Of a stretch of 38,545 nt of DNA, positions 8,641-16,400 are shown piece after piece (position 1 is the stretch's first letter; the number at the start of each line of letters is the position of its first letter). Where the stretch lies: contig NZ_VDMJ01000040.1 of the NCBI RefSeq assembly GCF_006335115.1, forward strand, positions 43,142 to 81,686, read 5' to 3'. A program made the position numbers and the translations under genes. The DNA is from Streptomyces sp. NP160. GTDB lineage: Bacteria > Actinomycetota > Actinomycetes > Actinomycetales > Quadrisphaeraceae. A model generated the notes under the pieces. It made no database searches. It was not told the DNA's origin and saw only the letters and a program-made list of their open reading frames with translations.

Positions 8641-9926
8641 CGGGACGCGTCTCGCGTGACGCCCGGCAGCAGCTGCTCGACGAGGTCCCACTGGCCCACG
8701 AGCGGGTGCGCCAGCAGGGCGCGGCGCACGTCGTCGTCGTCCCTCGTGACGGCGGCGCGGGCGATGAGCGTCTCGTAGGCGGTGACCGCCTGCACCAGCC
8801 CGCGGGCCTCGGGGGCCAGCGGCGGCTGCGGCAGCGGCCGCACCGTCCCGCCGCCGGAGGAGCTGACCTCGCAGGGCACCTCGACGACGTCGTCCACCGA
8901 CAGGCCCGCGACCACCGGCTCGCCGTCGAGCGAGTTGCGCACGTCCACCACGTGCACCGCGGGACGGTCCCCGAGGAGGGAGGCGAGCAGGTCGACAGCG
9001 GCCTCGGAGTAGAACGCACCGCCGCGCCCCTCCAGCGCCGCCGGCTTGGTGACGAGGGCGGGGTCGGCGTAGGCGCGCAGCAGCTCGGCCTCGAGGTCGG
9101 CGACCACGGCGGCGCGCGGCCGCTCGCTGCGCTGCTCGGCCACCACGCGGTCGTGCTCGTAGAAGTAGTGCAGGTAGTAGGACGGGATCACCCCGGCCAG
9201 CCGCACCAGCTCCGGCGGGAACGGGTACTGGGCGACCACGTCGTCGAGGTGCTCGGCGAGGATGCGCGGCAGCACGTCCTCGCCGTCCAGCAGCACCCGG
9301 CGGGTCCAGGACAGGTGGTTCAGGCCGGCGGGGTCCACGGCCACCCGGCGCAGCTGCTCGCGGTCGGTGACGTCCACGCCGAGCAGCTTCGCGGCCCACC
9401 GCTGCACGCCGATGGCGTAGTTGCACAGCCCGACGGCGCGGTGGCCGTGGTCCAGCAGGGCGCGCGTGACGATGCCGACGGGGTTGGTGAAGTCGACGAC
9501 CCACGCGCCGGGCGCGCTGCGGCGGCGCACCTCCTCGGCGATCTCCAGGACGACGGGCACCGTGCGCATCGCCTTGGCCGCGCCGCCGGCGCCGGTGGTC
9601 TCCTGCCCCACGCAGCCGCAGGCGCCGGGGAAGGTCTCGTCGCCCAGGCGCGCGGCCTGCCCGCCGACGCGCAGCTGCAGCAGCACGGCGTCGGCGCCGT
9701 CGAGGGCGCGGTCGCGCTCGGTGGTGAGCGAGGTGGTGACGGACAGGCCCTGCGCGGCGAGCATCCGCTGCGCCAGGCCCCCCACCACCTCCAGGCGGGC
9801 GCCGTCGACGTCGAAGAGCACCAGCTCGTCGACCTGCAGGTGCTCGCGCTGCGCGGCCAGCCCGGAGACGAGCTCGGGGGTGTACGTGGAGCCGGCGCCG
9901 ACGACGGTCACCTTCAACCCAGTCAT
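8637..9926 (-). CDS. GH4 family 6-phospho-beta-glucosidase-like enzyme
   Basis: Glycoside hydrolase family 4: NAD+- and metal-dependent cleavage of 6-phospho-glycosides by a redox elimination mechanism, cytoplasmic. The 429 residues match the family. The NAD motif VVGAGSTYTPELV is at residues 8-20. The metal/substrate residues Cys168 (in GLCNYAIG) and His204 (in GLNHLSW) are present, as is DFTNPVGIVTRAL before them. The ATG at 9926 is directly abutted by GGGAGG with no spacer, so a TTG three codons later (9 bases from GGGAGG) is a real alternative start. It is first in a two-gene unit with the kinase and diverges from nrdR. No PTS or transporter gene adjoins it. Confidence 0.88.
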   Translation of the reverse strand: MTGLKVTVVGAGSTYTPELVSGLAAQREHLQVDELVLFDVDGARLEVVGGLAQRMLAAQGLSVTTSLTTERDRALDGADAVLLQLRVGGQAARLGDETFPGACGCVGQETTGAGGAAKAMRTVPVVLEIAEEVRRRSAPGAWVVDFTNPVGIVTRALLDHGHRAVGLCNYAIGVQRWAAKLLGVDVTDREQLRRVAVDPAGLNHLSWTRRVLLDGEDVLPRILAEHLDDVVAQYPFPPELVRLAGVIPSYYLHYFYEHDRVVAEQRSERPRAAVVADLEAELLRAYADPALVTKPAALEGRGGAFYSEAAVDLLASLLGDRPAVHVVDVRNSLDGEPVVAGLSVDDVVEVPCEVSSSGGGTVRPLPQPPLAPEARGLVQAVTAYETLIARAAVTRDDDDVRRALLAHPLVGQWDLVEQLLPGVTRDASR

Positions 9927-9947
9927 CCTCCCAGCGAACCACCAGCC

Positions 9948-9977
9948 TTGCACGCAGCGTGACGGCCCCCCTAGCCT
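9948..9977 (+). promoter_or_regulatory. Putative nrdR promoter (leaderless)
   Basis: TTGCAC (9948-9953) and TAGCCT (9972-9977) are separated by 18 bases, a good match to the main sigma factor. The predicted start of transcription falls on the GTG at 9984, so the mRNA would lack a leader. This fits the absence of any purine-rich ribosome-binding site there. Confidence 0.5.
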
Positions 9978-9983
9978 GGAGCG

Positions 9984-10511
9984 GTGCACTGCCCGTTCTG
10001 CCAGTTCGCGGACTCGCGCGTGGTCGACTCGCGGACCTCGGACGACGGCCAGTCGATCCGCCGGCGCCGCCAGTGCCCGCGCTGCGGGCGGCGCTTCTCG
10101 ACGTCGGAGACCGCCAGCCTCACCGTGCTGAAGCGCTCCGGGGTGGCCGAGCCGTTCAGCCGCGACAAGGTGATCGCGGGTGTGCGCAAGGCCTGCCAGG
10201 GCCGCCCGGTCACCGCCGACCAGCTGGCCCGACTCGCCCAGCAGGTCGAGGAGTCGGTGCGCACCGCGGGGCGCGCCGAGGTGGACGCGCACGACGTGGG
10301 CGTGGCCGTGCTGGCGCCCCTGCGCGAGCTGGACGAGGTCGCCTACCTGCGATACGCCTCGGTCTACCAGGCGTTCGACTCCCTGGAGGACTTCGAGGCG
10401 GCCATCGCGCTGCTGCGCGCCGAGCACCAGGTCAGCGGCACGGTCAGCGGCACGGTCAGCGAGGCACCTGCTCCTGCTGCTGAGCGGGAGCAGCCGGCGG
10501 CGCGGGGCTGA
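9984..10511 (+). CDS. nrdR: Transcriptional repressor NrdR
   Basis: ATP/dATP-sensing zinc-ribbon repressor of ribonucleotide reductase genes. A four-cysteine zinc ribbon (Cys3, Cys6, Cys31, Cys34; HCPFC and QCPRCGRRF) is followed by the ATP-cone domain at about residues 47-137 ([16 protein letters not shown] to [13 protein letters not shown]). The 175-residue length exceeds the usual ~150 because of a low-complexity tail encoded by a 12-base tandem repeat and a Pro/Ala/Glu run. It starts with GTG with no Shine-Dalgarno sequence (see promoter). No nrd gene adjoins it here. Its last 56 bases overlap the convergent GGDEF-EAL gene on the other strand. Confidence 0.96.
   Translation: MHCPFCQFADSRVVDSRTSDDGQSIRRRRQCPRCGRRFSTSETASLTVLKRSGVAEPFSRDKVIAGVRKACQGRPVTADQLARLAQQVEESVRTAGRAEVDAHDVGVAVLAPLRELDEVAYLRYASVYQAFDSLEDFEAAIALLRAEHQVSGTVSGTVSEAPAPAAEREQPAARG
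10431..10461 (+). repeat. 12-bp tandem repeat in the nrdR tail
   Basis: GTCAGCGGCACG occurs at 10431 and 10443, followed by a partial copy to 10461. It encodes the repeated VSGT of the NrdR tail. The partial third copy contains the reverse-strand stop codon (TGA, 10456-10458) of the convergent GGDEF-EAL gene. The repeat may have lengthened either tail by slippage. Confidence 0.7.
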
Positions 10512-12057
10512 TGCCCAGCCGGCGCGCCACCTCGGCGGCCGGCTCGGCGCGGCCGTGCAGGTACCCCTGCGTCTCGTCGCACCCCGCCTCGACGACCGCG
10601 GCCAGGACGGCCTCGTCCTCGACGCCCTCCACCACCAGGCGCAGCCCGAGGCGGTGCGCGAGGTCGACGGTGGAGGCGACGATCGCCGCGATGCCCGGGT
10701 CGGTCAGGACGCGCATGGTGAACGCCCGGTCCAGCTTGAGCTCGGTGGCCGGCAGGTCCGCCAGGTAGCTCAGCGAGGAGTAGCCGGTGCCGTAGTCGTC
10801 GATGGACAGCTGCGCCCCGAGCGCCCGGAGCCGCCGGGCCGTGGCCAGCGCCTGCTGCGGCTCCGACATGAGCACCGTCTCGGTCACCTCGACCACCAGC
10901 AGGTCCGCCTCGACCCCGCTCTCGCGCAGCGCGGCGTCCACCATCGGCACGAACGAGGCGTCGGTGAGGCACGTGGGGGAGACGTTGACGGCGATCCGCA
11001 GCCGGTGACCGGCGGTGTGCCAGTCGCGGGCGTCCAGCAGCGCCGTGCGCAGCACGTGCTCGGTCAGCCGCCGCACCAGGCCCTGCTCCTCGACGATGCC
11101 GAGGAAGGTCTCCGGCCCCACCAGGCCGTGGCGGGGGTGGCGCCAGCGCACGAGCGCCTCCAGACCGCCGATGCGGCCCGTGGCGGTGCTCACCTGCTGC
11201 TGGTAGTGCACCACCAGCTGGGCCGTCGCACCGCGGTCGGGCTGGCCGCTCTCGGACAGCGCCGCGCGCAGCTCGTCGGCCAGCAGCGCCCGCTCGCGCA
11301 CCGCGAGGTCGTGGCCGGGGTCGAACAGACCCACACCGCCCCCCGCGGCCTTGGCCGTGTAGAGCGCCACCTCGGCGCGCCGCAGCACCTCGTGGGCCGG
11401 GTCGAGGAGGGCGCCGTCGGTGCCGTCGACGTCGGGGACCTCCTCCCACGGGTCCGCCCAGGCCAGGCCCACGCTGACGGGGGCCTGCGGCGTGACGGCC
11501 GCGGCGATGCCGTCGGCCACCAGGCGGGCCCGGGCGGCGTCCTCGCCGGTGAGGAGGACGGCGAACTCGTCGCCGCCGGTCCTCGCCACGAGGGCGCCCC
11601 CCGGGGCGTTGGCCCGCACGATCTCCGCGGTGCGGCGCAGCAGCGCGTCACCGGCCACCGGCCCGTACCGGCCGTTCACCTCGTGGAAGCCGTCCAGGTC
11701 CGCGAGCAGCAGGGCGACCAGCGAGCCGCCCTCGTCCTCTTCGTCCTCCGGGGTGGTCTCCGCGCGCGCCAGGGCGGTCTCGAGGGCGGCCTGCAGGACG
11801 GTGCGGTCCGGCAGGCCGGTGAGCGGGTCGAGGGCGGCGGCGGTGGTGAGGTCCTGGGCGAGGCGCTGGGACCGGCGCAGCTGGTCGCCGGTGCGCAGCA
11901 CCCCCACCACGGTGGCGGTGAACAGGACCACGGCGGCCGTGACCGCCATGGGTGCCGGCACAGGGCGGAAGGCGTGCAGCAGCAGCGCGGCGGCAGCGCA
12001 CGCCGCAGCGACGACGCCGGTGACGAGGTCGGCGGCGCCTGCTGCGCGGCGGCTCAC
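10456..12057 (-). CDS. Membrane GGDEF-EAL protein (c-di-GMP synthesis/breakdown)
   Basis: A 533-residue bifunctional-type signalling protein. Two N-terminal membrane helices (about residues 9-28 and 36-54) precede a GGDEF domain and a C-terminal EAL domain. The GGDEF signature is intact (RTGGDEF, 161-165), but the allosteric I-site RxxD is replaced by PGGA. The EAL domain keeps the EAL triad (300-302, [11 protein letters not shown]), [20 protein letters not shown] and VVEGVED, so phosphodiesterase residues look complete. No sensory domain is recognisable. The GTG start (12057) overlaps the HDOD gene's TGA by 4 bases, making a coupled operon. Which activity dominates cannot be told from sequence. 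Confidence 0.92.
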   Translation of the reverse strand: MSRRAAGAADLVTGVVAAACAAAALLLHAFRPVPAPMAVTAAVVLFTATVVGVLRTGDQLRRSQRLAQDLTTAAALDPLTGLPDRTVLQAALETALARAETTPEDEEDEGGSLVALLLADLDGFHEVNGRYGPVAGDALLRRTAEIVRANAPGGALVARTGGDEFAVLLTGEDAARARLVADGIAAAVTPQAPVSVGLAWADPWEEVPDVDGTDGALLDPAHEVLRRAEVALYTAKAAGGGVGLFDPGHDLAVRERALLADELRAALSESGQPDRGATAQLVVHYQQQVSTATGRIGGLEALVRWRHPRHGLVGPETFLGIVEEQGLVRRLTEHVLRTALLDARDWHTAGHRLRIAVNVSPTCLTDASFVPMVDAALRESGVEADLLVVEVTETVLMSEPQQALATARRLRALGAQLSIDDYGTGYSSLSYLADLPATELKLDRAFTMRVLTDPGIAAIVASTVDLAHRLGLRLVVEGVEDEAVLAAVVEAGCDETQGYLHGRAEPAAEVARRLGISPAPPAAPAQQQEQVPR

Positions 12058-12914
12058 CAGTCGGAGGCCGTGACGGCCTCGTGGAGCTTCGGCATCATGG
12101 CGGCGAGCCGGTCCTCGGTGACCGAGCCCTCGGACAGCCCCAGCACGTCGACGGTCGGGGCGTCGGGGCAGACCAGGCGGCCGGCCGCTTCGATGGACGT
12201 GGCCAGGCACCGCGACCACGGCGTGGTGGAGCTGCGCCCCGAGGGGTCGTCGACGAGGTCGAGGGCGTCGGTGAACTCGCGCGGGAAGCGCCACGCGGAC
12301 AGGGCGGCGGCCGAGACCTGCGTGTGCCGGAAGCCGTGCACCTCCTGCTCGGCCAGCAGCAGCGCCCGGCGCCCGCCCGCCGCGACGTCCTCGCGCTCGA
12401 GCAGCACCTGGTAGCCGTCGCGGTCGTGCTGGATGAGGATCGCCTGGCCCAGCCCGGAGAGCAGGCCCAGGCAGAACGCGTCAGGGGCGGGGACCCCGAA
12501 CAGGGGGGCCAGCGAGCTGCAGGCCACCGCGGTGGCCTTGGAGCGGGGCCAGAAGTCGGCGGGCAGCACGTCGTCGGTGTCCAGGCCGGCGGCTGCGGTG
12601 GCCGCCATGGCGCGGATGGTGGAGAAGCCGACCACCGTGACCGCGAAGGTCACGGTGCGCACGCGCCCGCCCAGGCCGAAGTAGGCGCTGTTGGCCAGCT
12701 TCATGACGCGGGTGGTCAGCGCGACGTCGGCGGTGAGGGTGCCGGCCAGCTCCTTGGAGCCGACGGAGTCGTCGTCGGTCATGGCCACCACGCGGGCGGC
12801 GACCGGACGGCGAGCAGCCAGCTGGTCGACCAGCTCGAGCAGGTCGCCGATGCTGGGGCCGGCCTCCTCCTCGGGGGCGGCGGCCTCGTCCGTCGTCTGG
12901 ACTCCGGTGGTCAT
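12054..12914 (-). CDS. HDOD-domain signalling protein
   Basis: A 286-residue protein made of an acidic ~20-residue leader and an HDOD domain, the non-catalytic relative of HD phosphohydrolases that often partners c-di-GMP or chemotaxis proteins. Typical HDOD stretches are KLANSAYFGLGGRVRTVTFAV and GLLSGLGQAIL. The ATG at 12914 is preceded by GGAG at 8 bases. It is the first gene of an operon with the GGDEF-EAL protein; the 4-base overlap suggests that the two act together. A sigma-28-like promoter lies about 65 bases upstream, suggesting motility or chemotaxis control. Confidence 0.85.
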   Translation of the reverse strand: MTTGVQTTDEAAAPEEEAGPSIGDLLELVDQLAARRPVAARVVAMTDDDSVGSKELAGTLTADVALTTRVMKLANSAYFGLGGRVRTVTFAVTVVGFSTIRAMAATAAAGLDTDDVLPADFWPRSKATAVACSSLAPLFGVPAPDAFCLGLLSGLGQAILIQHDRDGYQVLLEREDVAAGGRRALLLAEQEVHGFRHTQVSAAALSAWRFPREFTDALDLVDDPSGRSSTTPWSRCLATSIEAAGRLVCPDAPTVDVLGLSEGSVTEDRLAAMMPKLHEAVTASDW

Positions 12915-12978
12915 GGGTGGCACTCCGAGCTGTCGCGGGTCTGGTGGACCTCGCCCGCAGGAGGTCCTCGCCCCGCAC

Positions 12979-13005
12979 ATCGGCCGTGCGCCCCGACCCG
13001 TTGAG
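12979..13005 (-). promoter_or_regulatory. Possible sigma-28 (FliA/WhiG-type) promoter of the HDOD operon
   Basis: Read on the minus strand, CTCAA (13005-13001) is followed after 16 bases by GCCGAT (12984-12979). This resembles the flagellar sigma consensus, TAAA-N15-GCCGATAA in enterobacteria, with CTCA-type -35 boxes in motile actinobacteria. It lies 64 bases before the HDOD start codon, in the right orientation. Only the GCCGAT half is strong. Confidence 0.45.
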
Positions 13006-13055
13006 CGCTGACCGGTGAGGGCACCCGCTCGGCCCACCGGCACCGGCCGCGGGGG

Positions 13056-13061
13056 TAGCGT
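13056..13061 (+). promoter_or_regulatory. -10 element, leaderless start of the DsbA-like gene
   Basis: TAGCGT lies 6 bases before the GTG at 13068, which has no Shine-Dalgarno sequence. No clear -35 hexamer is seen at the expected distance. Confidence 0.4.
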
Positions 13062-13067
13062 GCGCCG

Positions 13068-13571
13068 GTGAGCTGGGACCGGCACGTGTACGGCGAGCGC
13101 GACGCACCGCTGGCCGTGGTGGAGCACGGGGACTTCGAGTGCCCGTACTGCGCCGCCGCCGCTCCGGTGCTCAGGGCGCTGGTCGACGGCTCCGACGGCC
13201 GGGTGCGGCTGGTGTTCCGTCACTTCCCGCTGTTCACCAAGCACCCGTTCGCGCTCACCGCGGCGCTGGCCTCCGAGGAGGCGGCCGCGCAGGGGCGGTT
13301 CTGGGAGCTGCACGACCTGCTCTTCCGCCACCAGGCGGACCTGTCCGACCCGGCACTGGTGGCCCTCGCCGAGCGCGCCGGGCTGGCCGACCCGGCGGCG
13401 GTGGTGGGCCAGGGCGCCCAGCGGCACCGCGAGGCGGTCGAGACCGACTACGCCGACGGCGGCGCGGCCGGTGTCAGGGGCACGCCGACGCTGTTCGTCG
13501 ACGGCCGCCTGTACACCGGCCGCGTGGAGGAGGCCGCCCTGCGGCGCGAGCTGGGGCTGCCCCGCCGCTGA
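13068..13571 (+). CDS. DsbA-family thiol-disulfide oxidoreductase, probably cytoplasmic
   Basis: A 167-residue thioredoxin-fold protein with the redox motif CPYC (Cys25-Cys28 in GDFECPYCAAAAP) and the cis-proline loop VRGTPTLFVDG near the C-terminus. The inserted helical domain between them is typical of DsbA. There is no signal peptide or membrane anchor, so it probably works in the cytoplasm on thiols or as a FrnE-like oxidoreductase rather than in secreted-protein folding. The GTG start is supported by a TAGCGT box 6 bases upstream. The stop codon sits in a tandem repeat that supplies stops in all three frames. Partner proteins unknown. Confidence 0.88.
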   Translation: MSWDRHVYGERDAPLAVVEHGDFECPYCAAAAPVLRALVDGSDGRVRLVFRHFPLFTKHPFALTAALASEEAAAQGRFWELHDLLFRHQADLSDPALVALAERAGLADPAAVVGQGAQRHREAVETDYADGGAAGVRGTPTLFVDGRLYTGRVEEAALRRELGLPRR

Positions 13572-13602
13572 CTGCCGCTGACTGCCGCTGACTGCCGCTG
13601 AC
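13565..13602. repeat. 10-bp tandem repeat carrying stops in all three frames
   Basis: ACTGCCGCTG is repeated exactly three times (13571-13600), with partial copies on both sides. A TGA recurs every 10 bases (13569, 13579, 13589, 13599), covering all three forward frames. The first is the stop of the DsbA-like gene. The repeat fills the gap to the convergent epoxide hydrolase gene, whose stop is at 13608. Confidence 0.8.
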
Positions 13603-13607
13603 CTCGG

Positions 13608-14843
13608 CTACCCGACGAGCGAGCCGAAGAAGTCGCGCACGTCCGCCACGTACGTGTCCGGGACCTCCAGCGGGGCGAAGTGCCCGCCGTCGTCGTGGAC
13701 GCGGTACTGCTTCAGGTTGAAGTAGGCGTTGGTGAAGGTGCGCGGCGGCTTGTAGATCTCGCCCGGGTAGATGCTCACCGCGGTCGGTGCGCCGACCACG
13801 GGGAACCTGTCGTGGGAGGGCTTCCACGGGTTGCCGCGGCACTCCCAGTAGTACCGGGACGACGTGCCGCCGGTGTTGGTGAGGAAGTACACCGCCGCGG
13901 TGGTGACGAGGTCCTCCTTGGGCCAGACCGCCTCGAACCTCTCGGTGCCCTCGCCGCGCTCGGCCAGGCCCCAGAAGTAGCGCTTCTCGGTGATCCAGGC
14001 GAGCTGCCCGGCGGGGGAGTCGGCGAACAGCGCGGCCAGGGTCTGCGGCTTGGTGAGCTGGATCTCGCCGTAGCCGGACTCGTGCTGCACGAAGAGCTTG
14101 CCGCGCTCGAACCAGCCCTCCTCGCCCTCGCCGTACTCGCTGGCGGCGGGCAGGCCGAGCAGCGGGTCGTACTGCACCGACGCGGGGGCGTCGGGGTGCT
14201 CGGGCAGGTAGTGGCTCATCTGGGCGGGGAAGTGCGTGTAGACGCCGATCAGGTCGTCCTCGTACTTGTGCCCGTGCTGCTGGGCCACCAGCGCGCCCCA
14301 GTCACCACCGGCCGTGGCGTACCTCTCGTACCCCAGCACGTCCTTCATGAGGGCGTTCTCGAGGTCCGCGGTGCGCCACCAGTTCCAGCCGGTGTCGGTC
14401 AGCGGCGAGGAGAAGCCGTACCCGGGCAGGGAGATGAGCACGACGTCGAAGGACAGGGAGTCGTCGAGCCCGTGCGCCGCGGGGTCGGTCAGCGGGCCGA
14501 TCACCTTGCGCACGTCCCAGAAGGTCCAGGGCCAGCCGTGGTGCAGCAGCAGCGGCACCGACGGGTTCTTCCCCGTGCCCCTGACGTGCACGAAGTGCAG
14601 CGGCACGCCCATCAGGTCGACCTTGTACTGCGGCAGCTCGTTCATGCGCCGCTCGACGTCGCGCCAGTCGTACTCCTCCAGCCAGTACCGCACCAGCTCG
14701 CGGTGGTAGGAGGTGTTGTAGCCGTAGCGCCAGTCGTCGTTGCCGAAGTCCTGCGGGAAGCGCGTGCGCTCGAGGCGCTCGCGCAGGTCCGCCAGGTCGG
14801 CGTCCGGGACGTGGATCTGGAAGGGCTGGACGTCGTACCCCAC
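13608..14843 (-). CDS. Epoxide hydrolase, alpha/beta-hydrolase with EHN domain
   Basis: Hydrolyses epoxides to diols through an aspartyl ester intermediate; 411 residues. The N-terminal epoxide-hydrolase domain (residues ~1-110: FQIHVPDADLADLRERLERTRFP) is followed by the alpha/beta-hydrolase core. The oxyanion motif HGWP is at 102-105, nucleophile Asp181 is in TAGGDWGALVA, and catalytic His388 is in DDGGHFAPLE. There is no signal peptide. The GTG at 14843 follows GGAGG by 7 bases and lies 2 bases after the pepD stop, so it is co-translated with pepD. The natural substrate is unknown. The link to the upstream importer operon is only positional. Confidence 0.92.
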   Translation of the reverse strand: MGYDVQPFQIHVPDADLADLRERLERTRFPQDFGNDDWRYGYNTSYHRELVRYWLEEYDWRDVERRMNELPQYKVDLMGVPLHFVHVRGTGKNPSVPLLLHHGWPWTFWDVRKVIGPLTDPAAHGLDDSLSFDVVLISLPGYGFSSPLTDTGWNWWRTADLENALMKDVLGYERYATAGGDWGALVAQQHGHKYEDDLIGVYTHFPAQMSHYLPEHPDAPASVQYDPLLGLPAASEYGEGEEGWFERGKLFVQHESGYGEIQLTKPQTLAALFADSPAGQLAWITEKRYFWGLAERGEGTERFEAVWPKEDLVTTAAVYFLTNTGGTSSRYYWECRGNPWKPSHDRFPVVGAPTAVSIYPGEIYKPPRTFTNAYFNLKQYRVHDDGGHFAPLEVPDTYVADVRDFFGSLVG

Positions 14844-14845
14844 GG

Positions 14846-16333
14846 TCAGGCCTCCGCCTTCTTGTCAGCGGCGAGCCGGGTCACGACCTCGCGCACCAGC
14901 GGCCACACCTTGGCGACCGACGTGTGCTTCACGGCCTCGTTGGGGGAGTGCAGGTCGCGCAGCTCGGTGCCGATCGAGATGACGTCCAGCCCCGGCACGG
15001 CGCGGCTGAACATGCCCAGCTCGAGGCTGCACTGGCTGACGTGGACGTCGGGCTCGGAGCCGATGACGTCGGAGTAGGCCGCGCGGGCGGTGGCCAGCAG
15101 GGGGGAGTCGGGGCGGTAGGGGAACTCGGGCGCGTCCAGCCCGTACTCCTCCACGCCCACGCCACCGCCGGCGAGCGCCGCGAGGTTGCGGACCCGGTCC
15201 AGCACCTCGTGCTTGCGGGAGGTCAGCGCCGAGGTGATCGTCGACATGAGGCGTGCGCCGTCGTCCGTGGTGCGGATGGTGCCGAGGTTGTTGGAGGTCT
15301 CCACCACGCCGGGCACGTCGAGGTTCCAGCTGATGACGCCGTTGGGGACCAGCGTCGTCAGGCGCGCGAGGCGCTCGCCCGCCGTCTTCGAGAACGCCCG
15401 CTCCGGCACCCTGGAGGCGTCGGCCAGCTCGAGGCGCAGCTTCGGCTCGGCGGTGGCGTACTCGCGCTGGAAGGTGGCCTGCAGGTCGGCGACGGCGTCG
15501 CGGACGGCCTTCTCGTCCTCCGGGCGCAGCACGAGCACGGCTTCGGCGTCGGCGGGGATGGCGTTGTTCTGCGCACCGCCGTGCGGCGAGCTGACGCGCA
15601 CGTCGGCGACGTCGGAGAGCGCCACCAGGGCCCGGGCCAGCAGCAGCACCGCGTTGGCGCGCTCGAGGTGGATGTCGAACTCGCAGTGGCCGCCCACCAG
15701 GCCGCGGACCAGCAGGCGCTGCGCGGTGGTGTGCGTGGCGGGGGCCGCCTCGAGCTCGCCGGGCACGTCCACGGTGAAGGTGATGTCGCCGGAGCAGCCC
15801 GCGAGGATCTCCGTGTCGGTGATCCAGTTGAAGTCGATCATCCGCGACCCGGTGAGCCGGGAGGTGTCGAACTTGCTGGAGCCGACCTTGCCCTTCTCCT
15901 CCATGGCGGTGAGGACCACCTCCAGCGGCGGGTGCGGCACGTCGGTGGAGTCGAGCAGGGCGAGGATGTAGGAGACGCCGATGCCGTTGTCCGCGCCGAG
16001 GGAGGTGCCGTCGGCGGTGATCTCGTCGCCGACCACCTTGATGGTGATGGGGTCGTTGAGGAAGTCGATGTCCACGCCTTCGGCCTTCTCGCAGACCATG
16101 TCGAGGTGGCCGTGCAGCACGAGCGGGACGGCGTCCTCGCCGCCGTGCTGGCCGGGCTTGCGGACGAAGACGTTGTGCACCTCGTCGGAGGAGGCCTCCA
16201 GCCCTCGCTGGCGGGCGAAGTCGACCACCCAGGCGGCCACGCGCTCCTCGTTGGTGGAGCCGCGGGGGATGGTGGTGAGGGTCTCGAAGAAGCGCAGGAC
16301 CTCCTGCGGCTCCAGCTGGTCGAGCACGGTCAT
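14846..16333 (-). CDS. pepD: Aminoacyl-histidine dipeptidase PepD (M20C)
   Basis: Cytoplasmic zinc dipeptidase (Xaa-His dipeptidase, carnosinase-type), 495 residues, normal for PepD. Metal and catalytic residues: His76 and Asp78 in LHGHLDMVCEK, Asp115 in GADNGIGVSYILAL, Glu145/146 in TAMEEKGKVGS. The last departs from the usual DEE but keeps both glutamates. The start ATG has a GGAAGGAAGAGAG purine tract upstream. It lies 67 bases after the end of the importer operon on the same strand, with a 12-base perfect palindrome in the gap. It is followed 2 bases later by the epoxide hydrolase gene. Whether it shares the importer transcript is open. Confidence 0.93.
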   Translation of the reverse strand: MTVLDQLEPQEVLRFFETLTTIPRGSTNEERVAAWVVDFARQRGLEASSDEVHNVFVRKPGQHGGEDAVPLVLHGHLDMVCEKAEGVDIDFLNDPITIKVVGDEITADGTSLGADNGIGVSYILALLDSTDVPHPPLEVVLTAMEEKGKVGSSKFDTSRLTGSRMIDFNWITDTEILAGCSGDITFTVDVPGELEAAPATHTTAQRLLVRGLVGGHCEFDIHLERANAVLLLARALVALSDVADVRVSSPHGGAQNNAIPADAEAVLVLRPEDEKAVRDAVADLQATFQREYATAEPKLRLELADASRVPERAFSKTAGERLARLTTLVPNGVISWNLDVPGVVETSNNLGTIRTTDDGARLMSTITSALTSRKHEVLDRVRNLAALAGGGVGVEEYGLDAPEFPYRPDSPLLATARAAYSDVIGSEPDVHVSQCSLELGMFSRAVPGLDVISIGTELRDLHSPNEAVKHTSVAKVWPLVREVVTRLAADKKAEA

Positions 16334-16358
16334 CGTGGCTCTCTTCCTTCCTGGTGTT

Positions 16359-16370
16359 CTCAGCGCTGAG
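16359..16370. promoter_or_regulatory. Perfect 12-bp palindrome upstream of pepD
   Basis: CTCAGCGCTGAG lies in the 67-base gap between the leftward permease gene and pepD, 26 bases before the pepD start. It could be a regulator-binding site for pepD or a weak stem in the intercistronic RNA. No promoter boxes are evident beside it. Confidence 0.35.
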
Positions 16371-16400
16371 CAGTGGGGCGGGGCTGGTCGGGCTGGCGGG

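Noticed and set aside
13565-13602. CRISPR-like repeat
   Set aside because: The unit is 10 bases with no spacers and no cas genes; it is a simple tandem repeat.
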